Position numbers and translations under genes: made by a program. This document shows positions 48,577-57,124 of a DNA stretch of 64,000 nt, one piece after another. Source of the DNA: Hyphomicrobiales bacterium (GTDB taxonomy: Bacteria; Pseudomonadota; Alphaproteobacteria; Rhizobiales; Rhizobiaceae). The stretch is from assembly GCA_900472295.1 (NCBI GenBank), contig UCIA01000002.1:434001-498000 (forward strand), written 5' to 3'. The notes beneath the pieces are model-generated. The model searched no databases and was not told the origin of the DNA. It was given only the letters and a program-made list of their open reading frames with translations. Positions within the stretch are counted from its first letter, which is position 1. The number at the start of each line of letters is the position of its first letter.

Positions 48577-49704
48577 ATGAAAACCCGCGCCGCAGTCGCT
48601 GTCGCCGCCGGAAAGCCGCTGGAGATCATGGAGGTCGACCTCGACGGACCGCGCGAAGGCGAGGTGCTGGTCGAGATCAAGGCGACCGGCATCTGCCACA
48701 CTGACGAGTTCACGTTGTCGGGCGCCGACCCGGAAGGCCTGTTTCCGGCCATCCTCGGCCATGAGGGCGCCGGCGTTGTCGTCGATGTCGGCAAGGGCGT
48801 GACGTCTGTAAAAAAGGGCGACCACGTCATTCCGCTCTACACGCCGGAATGCCGGCAGTGCCCTTCCTGCCTGTCGAGGAAGACCAATCTGTGCACCGCC
48901 ATCCGCGCCACGCAGGGCCAGGGCCTGATGCCGGATGGCTCGTCGCGCTTCTCGATCGGCAAGGACAAGATCTTTCACTATATGGGCTGCTCGACCTTCT
49001 CGAACTTCACCGTGCTGCCCGAGATCGCGCTGGCCAAGGTCAACCCGGACGCGCCCTTCGACAAGATCTGCTACATCGGCTGCGGCGTCACCACCGGCAT
49101 CGGTGCGGTGATCAACACAGCCAAGGTCGAGCAAGGCGCGACCGCGGTAGTCTTCGGACTCGGCGGCATCGGTCTCAATGTCATTCAGGGCCTGAAACTT
49201 GCCGGTGCCGACATGATCATCGGCGTCGACCTCAACAACGACAAGAAGGAATGGGGCGAGCGCTTCGGCATGACGCATTTCGTCAACCCGAAGGAGATCG
49301 ATGGCGACATCGTCCCTCACCTCGTCAACTTGACCAAGCGCGGCGCCGACCAGATCGGCGGCGCCGACTACACATTCGACTGCACCGGCAACACCAAGGT
49401 GATGCGCCAGGCGCTGGAAGCCTCGCATCGCGGTTGGGGCAAGTCGGTCGTCATCGGCGTCGCCGGCGCCGGCCAGGAGATTTCGACACGGCCGTTCCAG
49501 CTCGTCACCGGCCGCACCTGGATGGGCACCGCCTTCGGTGGCGCGCGCGGCCGCACCGACGTGCCGAAAATCGTCGACTGGTACATGGACGGCAAGATCC
49601 AGATCGACCCGATGATCACCCATTTGCTGAAGCTGGAAGACATCAACAAGGGTTTTGACCTCATGCATGAGGGCAAGTCGATCCGAAGCGTGGTGGTCTA
49701 TTGA
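48577..49704 (+). CDS. S-(hydroxymethyl)glutathione dehydrogenase / class III alcohol dehydrogenase
   Basis: A 375-residue zinc enzyme that oxidises the glutathione-formaldehyde adduct to S-formylglutathione using NAD+. Catalytic zinc ligands: C40, H62, E63 (and a later Cys); structural zinc: C92, C95, C98 and C106. The NAD motif GLGGIGLN is near 198. GGAGG lies nine bases before the ATG at 48577. It opens an operon with a small unknown ORF and the formaldehyde-activating gfa gene. S-formylglutathione hydrolase (fghA) is not in the window. Confidence 0.94.
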   Translation: MKTRAAVAVAAGKPLEIMEVDLDGPREGEVLVEIKATGICHTDEFTLSGADPEGLFPAILGHEGAGVVVDVGKGVTSVKKGDHVIPLYTPECRQCPSCLSRKTNLCTAIRATQGQGLMPDGSSRFSIGKDKIFHYMGCSTFSNFTVLPEIALAKVNPDAPFDKICYIGCGVTTGIGAVINTAKVEQGATAVVFGLGGIGLNVIQGLKLAGADMIIGVDLNNDKKEWGERFGMTHFVNPKEIDGDIVPHLVNLTKRGADQIGGADYTFDCTGNTKVMRQALEASHRGWGKSVVIGVAGAGQEISTRPFQLVTGRTWMGTAFGGARGRTDVPKIVDWYMDGKIQIDPMITHLLKLEDINKGFDLMHEGKSIRSVVVY

Positions 49705-49952
49705 AGGAGGTTCGAATTCGCTTCGTCGATCCTGAGAAATCGACGATCCATCGAATACGGAACTTTGGCGAGGATCTTTGGCGCGGCTTTCGCGAAGAAA
49801 AGCGCGTCACGATCAATCTGGAGGAGATTGACCGTGCGCAGGATGAGATCGCCTACCTCGTACGTGGTGCGTTTCTAAGGAGGAGCCTGACCGAAGTGCA
49901 CCGTCTTCTGAAGATGCACTTCATGGAAAATGAGGTGGTCATCGAGACCTGA
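49701..49952 (+). CDS. Small unknown protein between the formaldehyde genes
   Basis: Up to 83 residues, beginning with TTG at 49701 that overlaps the TGA of the dehydrogenase (TTGA). A strong site AAGGAGG lies at 49704-49710, inside this frame, five bases before an ATT codon (49716), so the true start could be a non-standard ATT. No signal peptide, no membrane segment; several charged helices are predicted ([26 protein letters not shown]). No family recognised. Its tight position in a formaldehyde operon suggests a linked role. Confidence 0.65.
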   Translation: MKEVRIRFVDPEKSTIHRIRNFGEDLWRGFREEKRVTINLEEIDRAQDEIAYLVRGAFLRRSLTEVHRLLKMHFMENEVVIET

Positions 49953-49981
49953 TCGAGATGACAAAACAGGGAGGAAATAAA

Positions 49982-50551
49982 ATGCCTGAAAAACTGCATC
50001 CGAAAATCGACAATGGCTTGCCCAAGGAAACCGCGAGCTTTGCCGGCGGCACGCTGGTGTGCGCCTGCACCAGCAAGCCGGTGAAGGTGAAGGTCAAGGG
50101 CCAGATCGCCCACAACCATGCCTGCGGCTGCACCAAATGCTGGAAGCCGGAAGGCGCAGTGTTCTCGGTCGTGGCTGTCGCCGGCACCGGCGACGTCACC
50201 GTCACCGAGAATGGCGACAAGCTGAAGGTGGTCGACCCCTCAGCACTGATCCAGCGCCATGCCTGCACCGGCTGCGGCGTCCACATGCACGGACCGGTCG
50301 AGCGCGACCATCCGTTCAAGGGCCTGTCCTTCATCCATCCCGAGCGTTTTGAGGAAGACGGCTGGTCGCCGCCGGGCTTCACCGCCTTCGTCTCGTCGAT
50401 CATAGAATCCGGTGTCGACCCCAAGCGCATGGATGGTATTCGCGGCCAATTGAAATCGATCGGCCTCGAGCCCTATGACTGCCTCAACCCCGGCCTGATG
50501 GACTATATCGCCACCTGGACGGCGAAGAAGTCCGGCGCGCTGCCGGCCTGA
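49982..50551 (+). CDS. gfa: S-(hydroxymethyl)glutathione synthase (glutathione-dependent formaldehyde-activating enzyme)
   Basis: 189 residues. Zinc-binding cysteines are C27 and C29 (CAC), C48, C50 and C53 (CGCTKC) and a later HACTGCG pair; these define the GFA fold. It speeds the addition of formaldehyde to glutathione, feeding the dehydrogenase encoded 280 bp upstream. GGGAGG lies seven bases before the ATG at 49982. Cytoplasmic. Known from Paracoccus formaldehyde oxidation. Confidence 0.92.
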   Translation: MPEKLHPKIDNGLPKETASFAGGTLVCACTSKPVKVKVKGQIAHNHACGCTKCWKPEGAVFSVVAVAGTGDVTVTENGDKLKVVDPSALIQRHACTGCGVHMHGPVERDHPFKGLSFIHPERFEEDGWSPPGFTAFVSSIIESGVDPKRMDGIRGQLKSIGLEPYDCLNPGLMDYIATWTAKKSGALPA

Positions 50552-50614
50552 CAGCCGAGATTTCTGACATGGGGCCGGGTAATATGCCGGCCCCATGTTC
50601 GTTTTGGAGAGACA

Positions 50615-51082
50615 ATGCCCGCACCCGCCATCTACGTCGACGCCGACGCCTGCCCGGTCAAAGCCGAGGTCGAGAAGGTCGCCGAGCGCCATGGCGTCGT
50701 CGTCACCTACGTCTCCAATGGAGGCTTGCGTCCCTCGCGCGATCCGATGATCCGCAACGTCGTCGTTTCCAAAGGTGCCGACGCCGCCGACGACTGGATC
50801 GTGGAGAACGCAAAACCCAACGACATCGTGATCACCGCCGATATCCCGCTGGCAGCCCGTACAGTCGCGCTCGGCGCCCATGTGCTGGGGCCGACCGGCC
50901 GCCCGTTCACCCCAGAAACCATCGGCATGGCGGTGGCGATGCGCGATTTGAAGCAGCATCTGCGCGAGACCGGCGAGAGCAAGGGCTACAATGCCAGCTT
51001 TGCGCCACAGGACCGCTCGCGCTTCCTCGGCGAGCTCGACCGCATCTTGCGGCGGGCGCTCAAATCCGTCACACCGGAATAG
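50615..51082 (+). CDS. YaiI/YqxD family protein (DUF188)
   Basis: 155 residues. The N-terminal YVDADACPVK motif and the central DDWIVENAKPNDIVITADIPLA segment are diagnostic of the UPF0178/DUF188 family, a PIN-like nuclease-fold group of unknown function with conserved aspartates (DAD, ADD, TAD). Cytoplasmic. Not tied to the formaldehyde genes upstream by spacing (63 bp) or role. Confidence 0.9.
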   Translation: MPAPAIYVDADACPVKAEVEKVAERHGVVVTYVSNGGLRPSRDPMIRNVVVSKGADAADDWIVENAKPNDIVITADIPLAARTVALGAHVLGPTGRPFTPETIGMAVAMRDLKQHLRETGESKGYNASFAPQDRSRFLGELDRILRRALKSVTPE

Positions 51083-51104
51083 AAACGGCACCAGAGGCCG
51101 GCCT

Positions 51105-51785
51105 ATGGCGACAGACGTCCCGATCACAAACCCGTTGCACCGGCACAAGCAATTCCTGGTGTCGGCCTGCGTCGGTATACCGGCACTGGTGATCGCATTG
51201 ATGGCGGGCCTGCCGCTTGCCTACTCCGTCTCGATCGCCGCCGACGCCTTCTTCGTGGTCTTCATCGCGCTGGTCATCGCCAAGATGCCGCTGCTGTCCG
51301 GCCGCTATCTCAGCAAGAACGCGCGCGAGGTCGACCTGCCGGTGCTGAGCATTTTTGCCATCACGCTGGGCGTCGTCAGCATCGCCATCGTTCTGTTGTT
51401 CTTGCTGATCAACCATAGGGATCGCGACCCCATCGAACTCGGTATCGCGATGCTGTCGATCCCGCTCGGCTGGTTCACCATCCATGCCATGGCGGCCCTT
51501 CACTATGCGCATGTCTACTGGATGGACGGCGACGCGGTCGATGCCGAGACCAAGAAGAAAATGCCGGTCGGCGGCCTCGATTTTCCCGGCAGCAAACGGC
51601 CGGATGGCTGGGATTTCCTCTATTTCGCCACGGTGATCGGCATGACCGCGCAGACCGCCGACACAGCCATCACGACCTCGCACATGCGCCGCGTCGTGCT
51701 TGTCCATTCGATCCTGTCGTTCTTTTTCAATACGGTCATCGTCGCCGCCGTCGTCAACCTCGCCGTCAGCCTCGGCAGTCCGTAA
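51105..51785 (+). CDS. DUF1345 membrane protein
   Basis: 226 residues with five or six hydrophobic segments. The FPGSKRPDGWDFLYFATVIGMTAQTADTAI segment near 150-185 is characteristic of DUF1345. Inner membrane; function unknown. The ATG at 51105 (22 bp after the YaiI stop) opens a typical N-terminus; a longer frame from 50991 overlaps yaiI and is unlikely. Confidence 0.87.
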   Translation: MATDVPITNPLHRHKQFLVSACVGIPALVIALMAGLPLAYSVSIAADAFFVVFIALVIAKMPLLSGRYLSKNAREVDLPVLSIFAITLGVVSIAIVLLFLLINHRDRDPIELGIAMLSIPLGWFTIHAMAALHYAHVYWMDGDAVDAETKKKMPVGGLDFPGSKRPDGWDFLYFATVIGMTAQTADTAITTSHMRRVVLVHSILSFFFNTVIVAAVVNLAVSLGSP

Positions 51786-51908
51786 TAAAGAACGTGCCCG
51801 TAATAAAAACGTGATCGCATGAAACATCGCTTTCGATAGCGACGTATTGGGAGGACAAGGGCGAGCGCGGCCATGCCGGGATCGCGCAGCCGGAAGGCAA
51901 GGAAAAAG

Positions 51909-52784
51909 ATGAACACCATTGCCAGGAGCGAACCCAGCGCAGACGCCGATGCCGCCGCGCCGAAGGATACGACGCTGATCTACCGCCAATCGCGCTGGAC
52001 GCGTCTGACGCACTGGCTGTGGGCGATCTCGCTGTTCTTCATGCTGTTGTCCGGCCTGCAGATCTTCAACGCCCGGCCGCAGCTCTACATCGGCAAAGAA
52101 TCGGGATTTGAATACAACAACACCGTCTTCGCCATCGGCGCCGAGAACACCGCGACCGGTCCGCGCGGCTACACCGAAATCTTCGGCCATCGCTTCGACA
52201 CCACCGGCGTGCTCGGCTGGTCGGGTCCCGCCGGCCGGGAGACGTCGCGCGCCTTCCCGTCCTGGGCGACGATCCCGTCCTACTACGATCTCGGCACCGC
52301 CCGCGTCGTCCACTTCTTCTTCGCCTGGATACTGACGACGACGTTGGTCGTCTGGCTGATCGCCAGTCTCATCAACGGCCATCTGCGTCGCGATCTGGCG
52401 CCGCGCCTCGGCGATCTGAAGCGCCTTCCCCAGGACATTATCGACCACGCCAAGCTGAGGTTCCACCACACCCGCGAGTACAACACGCTGCAGAAAATGG
52501 CCTATGGCGGCGTGCTGTTCGTGCTGTTGCCGCTGATGATCATCACCGGCCTTGCCATGTCGCCGAGCATGAATGCGGTGCTGCCCTGGCTCAATGACCT
52601 GCTCGGTGGCCGGCAGACGGCGCGCACCATCCATTTCACGGTGATGGTGCTGCTGATCGGCTTCTTCATCATCCACATGCTGATGATCCTCGCCGCCAGC
52701 CCGATCAACGAACTGCGCTCGATCATCACCGGCTGGTACCGCACCGACCCACCGGCGCATGGCGACACCGAGAGGAGCAACTGA
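51909..52784 (+). CDS. Cytochrome b/b6-type membrane subunit
   Basis: 291 residues with four main membrane segments. Histidine-bearing helices LTHWLWAISLFFML (about 37-50), VVHFFFAWIL, and FTVMVLLIGFFIIHMLM (about 250-265) would ligate haem b, as in cytochrome b561/Ni-Fe hydrogenase/formate dehydrogenase gamma subunits. AAGGAAAAAG precedes the ATG at 51909. Its stop is one base from the start of the molybdopterin oxidoreductase (TGACATG), so the two are partners: the cytochrome passes electrons to or from quinone. Confidence 0.87.
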   Translation: MNTIARSEPSADADAAAPKDTTLIYRQSRWTRLTHWLWAISLFFMLLSGLQIFNARPQLYIGKESGFEYNNTVFAIGAENTATGPRGYTEIFGHRFDTTGVLGWSGPAGRETSRAFPSWATIPSYYDLGTARVVHFFFAWILTTTLVVWLIASLINGHLRRDLAPRLGDLKRLPQDIIDHAKLRFHHTREYNTLQKMAYGGVLFVLLPLMIITGLAMSPSMNAVLPWLNDLLGGRQTARTIHFTVMVLLIGFFIIHMLMILAASPINELRSIITGWYRTDPPAHGDTERSN

Positions 52785-52785
52785 C

Positions 52786-53577
52786 ATGGCCAAGTTCGAA
52801 ATCAGCCGGCGAAAGTTCCTGACCTCGGCCAGCCTCGGGGTTTCCAGCATCATGCTTTCGGGCTGCGATGCTTTCGACAGCCAGCTCGGCATGGGCGATG
52901 GCCTGCGCAGTTTCCTCGAAAACGCCAACGGACTGACATACCGTGCGCAGCGCCTGCTTGCCGGGCACGACACACTGGCGCCGGAATTCAGCGAGGCCGA
53001 CATCCGCCAGCCGCAGCGCCCGAACGGCATCACCGCGCCCGATGACGACACCTACAAGGGCCTGCTCGCCAACAATTTCGCCGATTGGCGGCTGGAAGTG
53101 GCGGGCTTGGTCGAAAAGCCGCTGTCGCTCAGCCGCGAACAGTTGCAGAACATGCCAAGCCGCACCCAGATCACCAGGCATGACTGCGTCGAAGGCTGGA
53201 GCTGCATCGCCAAATGGACCGGCACGCCGCTGTCGCTGGTGCTCGACCAGGCGGTGGTCAAGCCTGAGGCGCGCTACGTCATGTTCCATTGCCTCGACAC
53301 GATCGACCGCAGCCTCTCCGGCGAGATCAAATATTATGGCACCATCGACCTTATCGACGCCCGTCACCCGCAGACGATCCTGGCCTATGGCCTCAACGGC
53401 AAGCCGCTGCCGGTCGAAAACGGCGCGCCGCTGCGCGTACGCGTCGAGCGTCAGCTCGGCTACAAGATGCCGAAATATCTCTACAAGATCGAACTGGTCG
53501 ACAGTTTCGCCAATGTCGGCGGCGGCCGCGGCGGCTATTGGGAAGACAATGGCTACGACTGGTATGGCGGCATTTGA
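52786..53577 (+). CDS. Molybdopterin-dependent oxidoreductase (YedY/sulfite-oxidase-like)
   Basis: A 263-residue periplasmic protein. SRRKFLTS (residues 7-14) is a twin-arginine signal; LSGC (24-27) also gives a lipobox. The molybdenum ligand is C134 in HDCVEGWSC, the sulfite oxidase/YedY-fold signature. Possible reactions include methionine or sulfoxide repair (MsrP-like) or oxidation of another small molecule. It forms a pair with the cytochrome b gene upstream, unlike MsrP, whose partner is MsrQ. Confidence 0.88.
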   Translation: MAKFEISRRKFLTSASLGVSSIMLSGCDAFDSQLGMGDGLRSFLENANGLTYRAQRLLAGHDTLAPEFSEADIRQPQRPNGITAPDDDTYKGLLANNFADWRLEVAGLVEKPLSLSREQLQNMPSRTQITRHDCVEGWSCIAKWTGTPLSLVLDQAVVKPEARYVMFHCLDTIDRSLSGEIKYYGTIDLIDARHPQTILAYGLNGKPLPVENGAPLRVRVERQLGYKMPKYLYKIELVDSFANVGGGRGGYWEDNGYDWYGGI

Positions 53578-53597
53578 ACGTCACGCCTAGAAAAGAT

Positions 53598-53627
53598 GAT
53601 CGGCCCGTGGGATGCCACGAGCCGATC
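53598..53627. terminator. Hairpin between convergent genes
   Basis: GATCGGCCCGTGG (53598-53610) pairs with CCACGAGCCGATC (53615-53627) through 13 bp with one G-T pair and a GATG loop. On the minus strand it is followed by ATCTTTTC, enough for an intrinsic terminator for the gene at 53659-54084; on the plus strand there is only CTATTAC. Confidence 0.7.
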
Positions 53628-53658
53628 CTATTACGCCAACCTTGCGCCCCCAACCCGC

Positions 53659-54084
53659 TCAATAGCCGGCGTAAATCCACTGACAGTTGTTGTAGGAATC
53701 GCAGCTGTAGTACCAGTAGCCGTCGCTGCGGGCAGTTTCGCCTGACGTGGCCATGCTTGCAACGGCATCGGCCTTCTTTGCGTCGGCGCCCAGTTCCTTG
53801 GCCATCGCAGCCATCTTGCCAGCGTCGATGAATGTCGGCTTGCCGTCCGTCATCTTGGCGCCCTGCTCGGCTACCGGTCCGGCCTCGGCCAACATCCTGG
53901 CGGCAACCAGCATCGCCTCGCCGTCCTTGTCTGCCTTGGCGATGTTGGCCAGCGCCACCGCCGTCTCGACCTTGGTGCGCGCATCGGCCTGTTTTTCAGG
54001 CGTGATCCCGCCGGCGTGAGCCAGCGTTGCCGAGGCAAGGCCGGCGACAAATGCAAGAGCAAGCGCTTTACGAAACATGATCAT
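53659..54084 (-). CDS. Small exported alanine-rich protein, unknown
   Basis: 141 residues with a signal peptide (FRKALALAFVAGLASATLAHA, cleavage near residue 23). The mature part is helical (TPEKQADARTKVETAVALANIAKADKDGEAML), and the end is YYSCDSYNNCQWIYAGY with two cysteines. GGGGAG lies eight bases before the ATG at 54084. No family recognised by eye. Periplasmic or secreted. Confidence 0.7.
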   Translation of the reverse strand: MIMFRKALALAFVAGLASATLAHAGGITPEKQADARTKVETAVALANIAKADKDGEAMLVAARMLAEAGPVAEQGAKMTDGKPTFIDAGKMAAMAKELGADAKKADAVASMATSGETARSDGYWYYSCDSYNNCQWIYAGY

Positions 54085-54208
54085 ATGATGTTCTCCCCAA
54101 GAGTGGACGTCCCCACTCGAGGGTAAAACAGTTTCACGGACGAAGAACCCTCTCGGAACAGATAGGTATTTTCCGAAGCGCTGAAGTTTCACGGCGGCCC
54201 GTGTCGCG

Positions 54209-55210
54209 TCAGGCCACCTTGTCCAGCAGCGGCTTTAGCACCGGATGTATCTCAGGCGACGCGTGCTTGATCAGCGTCAGCAGGGCGCGTTCATTGTCAT
54301 GCAGAGGACGGTCGGCGCCGATGCGCTCGGCCAGCCATTTCGCCTCGCCGTCATCGATCGTTTCGGCGCGGCGGGCAAGCGCCTCGGCGGCCCGGTTCTT
54401 CGATTCCCACTCGGCCTCGATATCGCCGGGCGAACGATAGGCTTCCATGATGCCGGCCAGTCCGCCCGACACCATGCGCCCGAAGAAGCCGCCGACTTCG
54501 GGCTCGGCTTGCTCGAAAAAAGCATCGCGGCGCAGCGCCACGTCGCGCGTCGGCGCTTCGTAGCCGGCCGAACACATGACGAAATTGGCGAGCGCCTTGA
54601 CGAACAGCTCGTTCCAGGACGGATCATTGTCGGCGGCGGAAGTCTGCTCGTTGATCCGGAACAGCACTTCGGCCTCGGCGCGGGTGATGGCGATGTTGCC
54701 GTCGCCGCCATACGCATGGAGGATGCGGCGCAACAGGTCGACTTCGGCCTTGGCGACCAGCCCGGGAACCAGCGCGCCGCCAAGCATCAGCGGCCCCTTG
54801 CCGTCGACCACCGCGTTGGCCACCTGCTCCAGAGCATAGGCAGACAGCCGGTCGGGCGACGATTTCGCCTTCTCCAGCACCTGCACCAGCAGCTCCAGCT
54901 CGGTCAGGCTGTCGACCATACCGTCGCGCGAGATCGTCGCGATCAGCCACTCGGCATTGTCCTGCGAGATATAGCCAGCCGGCTTTTCCTGATGGACGAT
55001 GTAATCGGTGACCGCCTCGATGAAGAATTCAGGCCATTCCTGGCATTTGTCCTTGGCCGTGGCGTCGAGCGCGAACAGCGCTTCGGCCTCACCGCGGCTT
55101 ACCACGCCATCGGCGAACACGTCGCGACGAAGCATGACTACGTCCTCTACCGTGATGCGGTCTTTCGAAGTCAGCCCCGCCACCGGCGCGCTCTCGATCC
55201 GTTCACCCAT
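54209..55210 (-). CDS. Unknown protein with internal duplication (TerB-like helical repeats)
   Basis: 333 residues, soluble, mostly helical. Residues about 22-70 (VVMLRRDVFADGVVSRGEAEALFALD..EFFIEAVTDYIV) and 160-213 (LLRRILHAYGGDGNIAITRAEAEVLF..ELFVKALANFVM) are homologous to each other; shorter matches pair AEWLIATISRDGMVD (about 85) with AKWLAERIGADRPLH (about 300). The acidic loops (DG.(V/I)) and helix pattern resemble the tellurite-resistance TerB fold, which is a guess. It is divergent from the glycine operon leader. Confidence 0.6.
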   Translation of the reverse strand: MGERIESAPVAGLTSKDRITVEDVVMLRRDVFADGVVSRGEAEALFALDATAKDKCQEWPEFFIEAVTDYIVHQEKPAGYISQDNAEWLIATISRDGMVDSLTELELLVQVLEKAKSSPDRLSAYALEQVANAVVDGKGPLMLGGALVPGLVAKAEVDLLRRILHAYGGDGNIAITRAEAEVLFRINEQTSAADNDPSWNELFVKALANFVMCSAGYEAPTRDVALRRDAFFEQAEPEVGGFFGRMVSGGLAGIMEAYRSPGDIEAEWESKNRAAEALARRAETIDDGEAKWLAERIGADRPLHDNERALLTLIKHASPEIHPVLKPLLDKVA

Positions 55211-55404
55211 TTGTCAGTCTCGTCCGCCGTGCCCAACGCAATTGCCCACCAAAATATCAGCAACCTCTTGAAAAACCGGCAAACGGCGTGGTTAGCGAAG
55301 GCTTGCCGGCTCGCGGCAAGTTTATGTCGCGGGCAGGTGACAAGGTGTCGCCGACAAGCTATGGATGGCGCGTCGAGGGCTCAGGGTTCTGAGTCCTACC
55401 TGTT

Positions 55405-55583
55405 TGCGGGAGAGAGCAGCGCGAGCTGCCGCCGAAGGGGAAATCGCCCGAAATCTCTCAGGCAAAAGAACCGTAGACGGGAAAGACACTCTGGAAAGTC
55501 GGGGCTTGCCCCCGCGCCGAAGGTGTAAGCGTCGCCGACAGAGTTCCGGTTGCGCGAGTCTCTCAGGCTTCAGACAGAGGGGC
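55405..55583 (+). promoter_or_regulatory. Tandem glycine riboswitch (gcvT motif)
   Basis: Two aptamers are recognisable. Aptamer 1 has GGGAGAG (55408), GCCGAAGGGG (55451) and TCTCTCAGGCAAAAGAACCG (55454-55473); aptamer 2 has ACTCTGGA, GCCGAAGGTGTAAGC and TCTCTCAGGCTTCAGACAG (to about 55579). This is the cooperative two-aptamer form that turns on glycine catabolism when glycine is abundant. No terminator is visible between the second aptamer and the gcvT ATG, so control is more likely at ribosome binding (GGAG before the ATG at 55633). Confidence 0.95.
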
Positions 55584-55632
55584 ACGGACTGGTCGCCAGC
55601 AGCGGCCGATTGCGTGCGACTCTGGAGATGAT

Positions 55633-56733
55633 ATGACGGGCGACGACACCAAACACCTTCCCCTTGAGGATCTGCACACCGCCGCCGGCGCGCGCTTTGG
55701 CGCCTTTGCCGGCTGGTCCATGCCGCTGACCTATCCGGCCGGCGTGATGAAGGAACATCAGCACACCCGCGAACATGCAGGGCTGTTCGACATTTCGCAT
55801 ATGAAAATGTTCGAAGTCAGCGGACCGGGCGCTACAGCACTTCTGAACCGCGCCTGCCCGCTCGATGCCGGCGCGCTCGAGATTTCGCAGTCCAAGTTGT
55901 CGTTCTTTCTCAACGATGAAGCCGGCATTCTCGACGATCTGATCGTCACCCGGCTTGGCAACGACCGCTTCATGGTGGTCGCCAATGCCGGCAACGCGGT
56001 GGCCGACGAAAAGCATCTGCGTGCGCTGGCGGCGGATTTCGACGTGAAGGTCGATGCGCTCGACCGCGTCTTCCTGGCCATCCAGGGCCCCGAAGCCTGG
56101 GCCGCCCTGTCGCGCGCCGGCATCGAGACCGGCTCGCTCTTGTTCATGCACGGCATCGAGCCCAGGAAAAACTGGTTCATGAGCCGCTCCGGCTATACCG
56201 GCGAGGACGGCTTCGAGATCGGCCTGCCGGAAGTGGATGCCCGCGCCCTGGTCGCGAAACTGATCGAGGACGAGCGCGTGCTGTGGATCGGCCTTGCCGC
56301 TCGCGACTCGCTCCGCCTCGAAGCCGGGCTCTGCCTGCACGGCCAGGACATCACGCCGGAATTCGATCCGGCCAGCGCGGCCCTGATGTGGGCGATCCCC
56401 AAGGAAGTGCGAGCGACCGGTTCCTTCATCGGCGCCGATGCCTTGCGGGCGATCCTGGAGCGCGGGCCGGCGCAAAAGCGTGTGGGCCTGAAGCCGGAAG
56501 GCCGCCAGCCGGTGCGCGCCGGCGCTGCCCTGTTCGATGCCGACGGCAATGCGGCCGGCCACGTGACATCGGGCGGCTTCGGCCCGTCGGCCGGCCATCC
56601 TGTCGCCATGGGCTATGCCTCGACGCCTCTGGCCAAGCCGGGCACGAAACTGTTCGCCGACGTTCGCGGCACAAAAATCCCTGTCGAAATCAACACCTTG
56701 CCCTTCACTCCTCATCGCTACCGCAAAGGATAA
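55633..56733 (+). CDS. gcvT: Aminomethyltransferase (glycine cleavage T protein)
   Basis: A 366-residue enzyme that takes the aminomethyl group from the H protein, releases ammonia and forms methylene-tetrahydrofolate. N-terminal [18 protein letters not shown] and the [13 protein letters not shown] motif (the catalytic Asp lies in this segment) are typical of GcvT; C-terminal VTSGGFGPS is also conserved. GGAG lies six to eight bases upstream of the ATG. First gene of gcvT-H-P, under the glycine riboswitch. Confidence 0.95.
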   Translation: MTGDDTKHLPLEDLHTAAGARFGAFAGWSMPLTYPAGVMKEHQHTREHAGLFDISHMKMFEVSGPGATALLNRACPLDAGALEISQSKLSFFLNDEAGILDDLIVTRLGNDRFMVVANAGNAVADEKHLRALAADFDVKVDALDRVFLAIQGPEAWAALSRAGIETGSLLFMHGIEPRKNWFMSRSGYTGEDGFEIGLPEVDARALVAKLIEDERVLWIGLAARDSLRLEAGLCLHGQDITPEFDPASAALMWAIPKEVRATGSFIGADALRAILERGPAQKRVGLKPEGRQPVRAGAALFDADGNAAGHVTSGGFGPSAGHPVAMGYASTPLAKPGTKLFADVRGTKIPVEINTLPFTPHRYRKG

Positions 56734-56738
56734 TCCCG

Positions 56739-57107
56739 ATGGCAAAAATCTATTTTACCGAAGATCACGAATGGCTCAGCGTCGAGGGCGGCATCGCCAC
56801 AGTCGGAATCACCGATTATGCGCAGGAACAGCTTGGCGATCTCGTCTTCGTCGAACTGCCTGAGGTCGGCAAGAAGCTGAGCAAGGGCGACACCGCCGTT
56901 GTCGTCGAATCCGTCAAGGCGGCATCCGACGTCTATGCGCCGGTTGACGGCGAGATCACCGACGCCAACGGCGCGCTGTCGTCTGACCCGTCGCTGGTCA
57001 ATTCGGCGGCCACCGGCGACGGCTGGCTGTGGAAGATGAAGCTTGCCGACGAAGGCCAGCTCGCAGGCCTCATGGATGAGGCCGCCTACAAAGCCCATAT
57101 CGGTTGA
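56739..57107 (+). CDS. gcvH: Glycine cleavage H protein
   Basis: 122 residues. The lipoyl lysine is K60 in [13 protein letters not shown]. The protein carries the aminomethyl group between P, T and L proteins. Five bases separate it from gcvT and the ATG at 56739 follows AAAGGATAAT; the L protein (dihydrolipoamide dehydrogenase) is not in the window. Confidence 0.96.
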   Translation: MAKIYFTEDHEWLSVEGGIATVGITDYAQEQLGDLVFVELPEVGKKLSKGDTAVVVESVKAASDVYAPVDGEITDANGALSSDPSLVNSAATGDGWLWKMKLADEGQLAGLMDEAAYKAHIG

Positions 57108-57124
57108 TATCAGGACCTATTGCC

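Noticed and set aside
51069..53051. 660-residue open frame opposite the cytochrome b genes
   Set aside because: Overlaps three well-supported genes on the other strand and shows no protein features.
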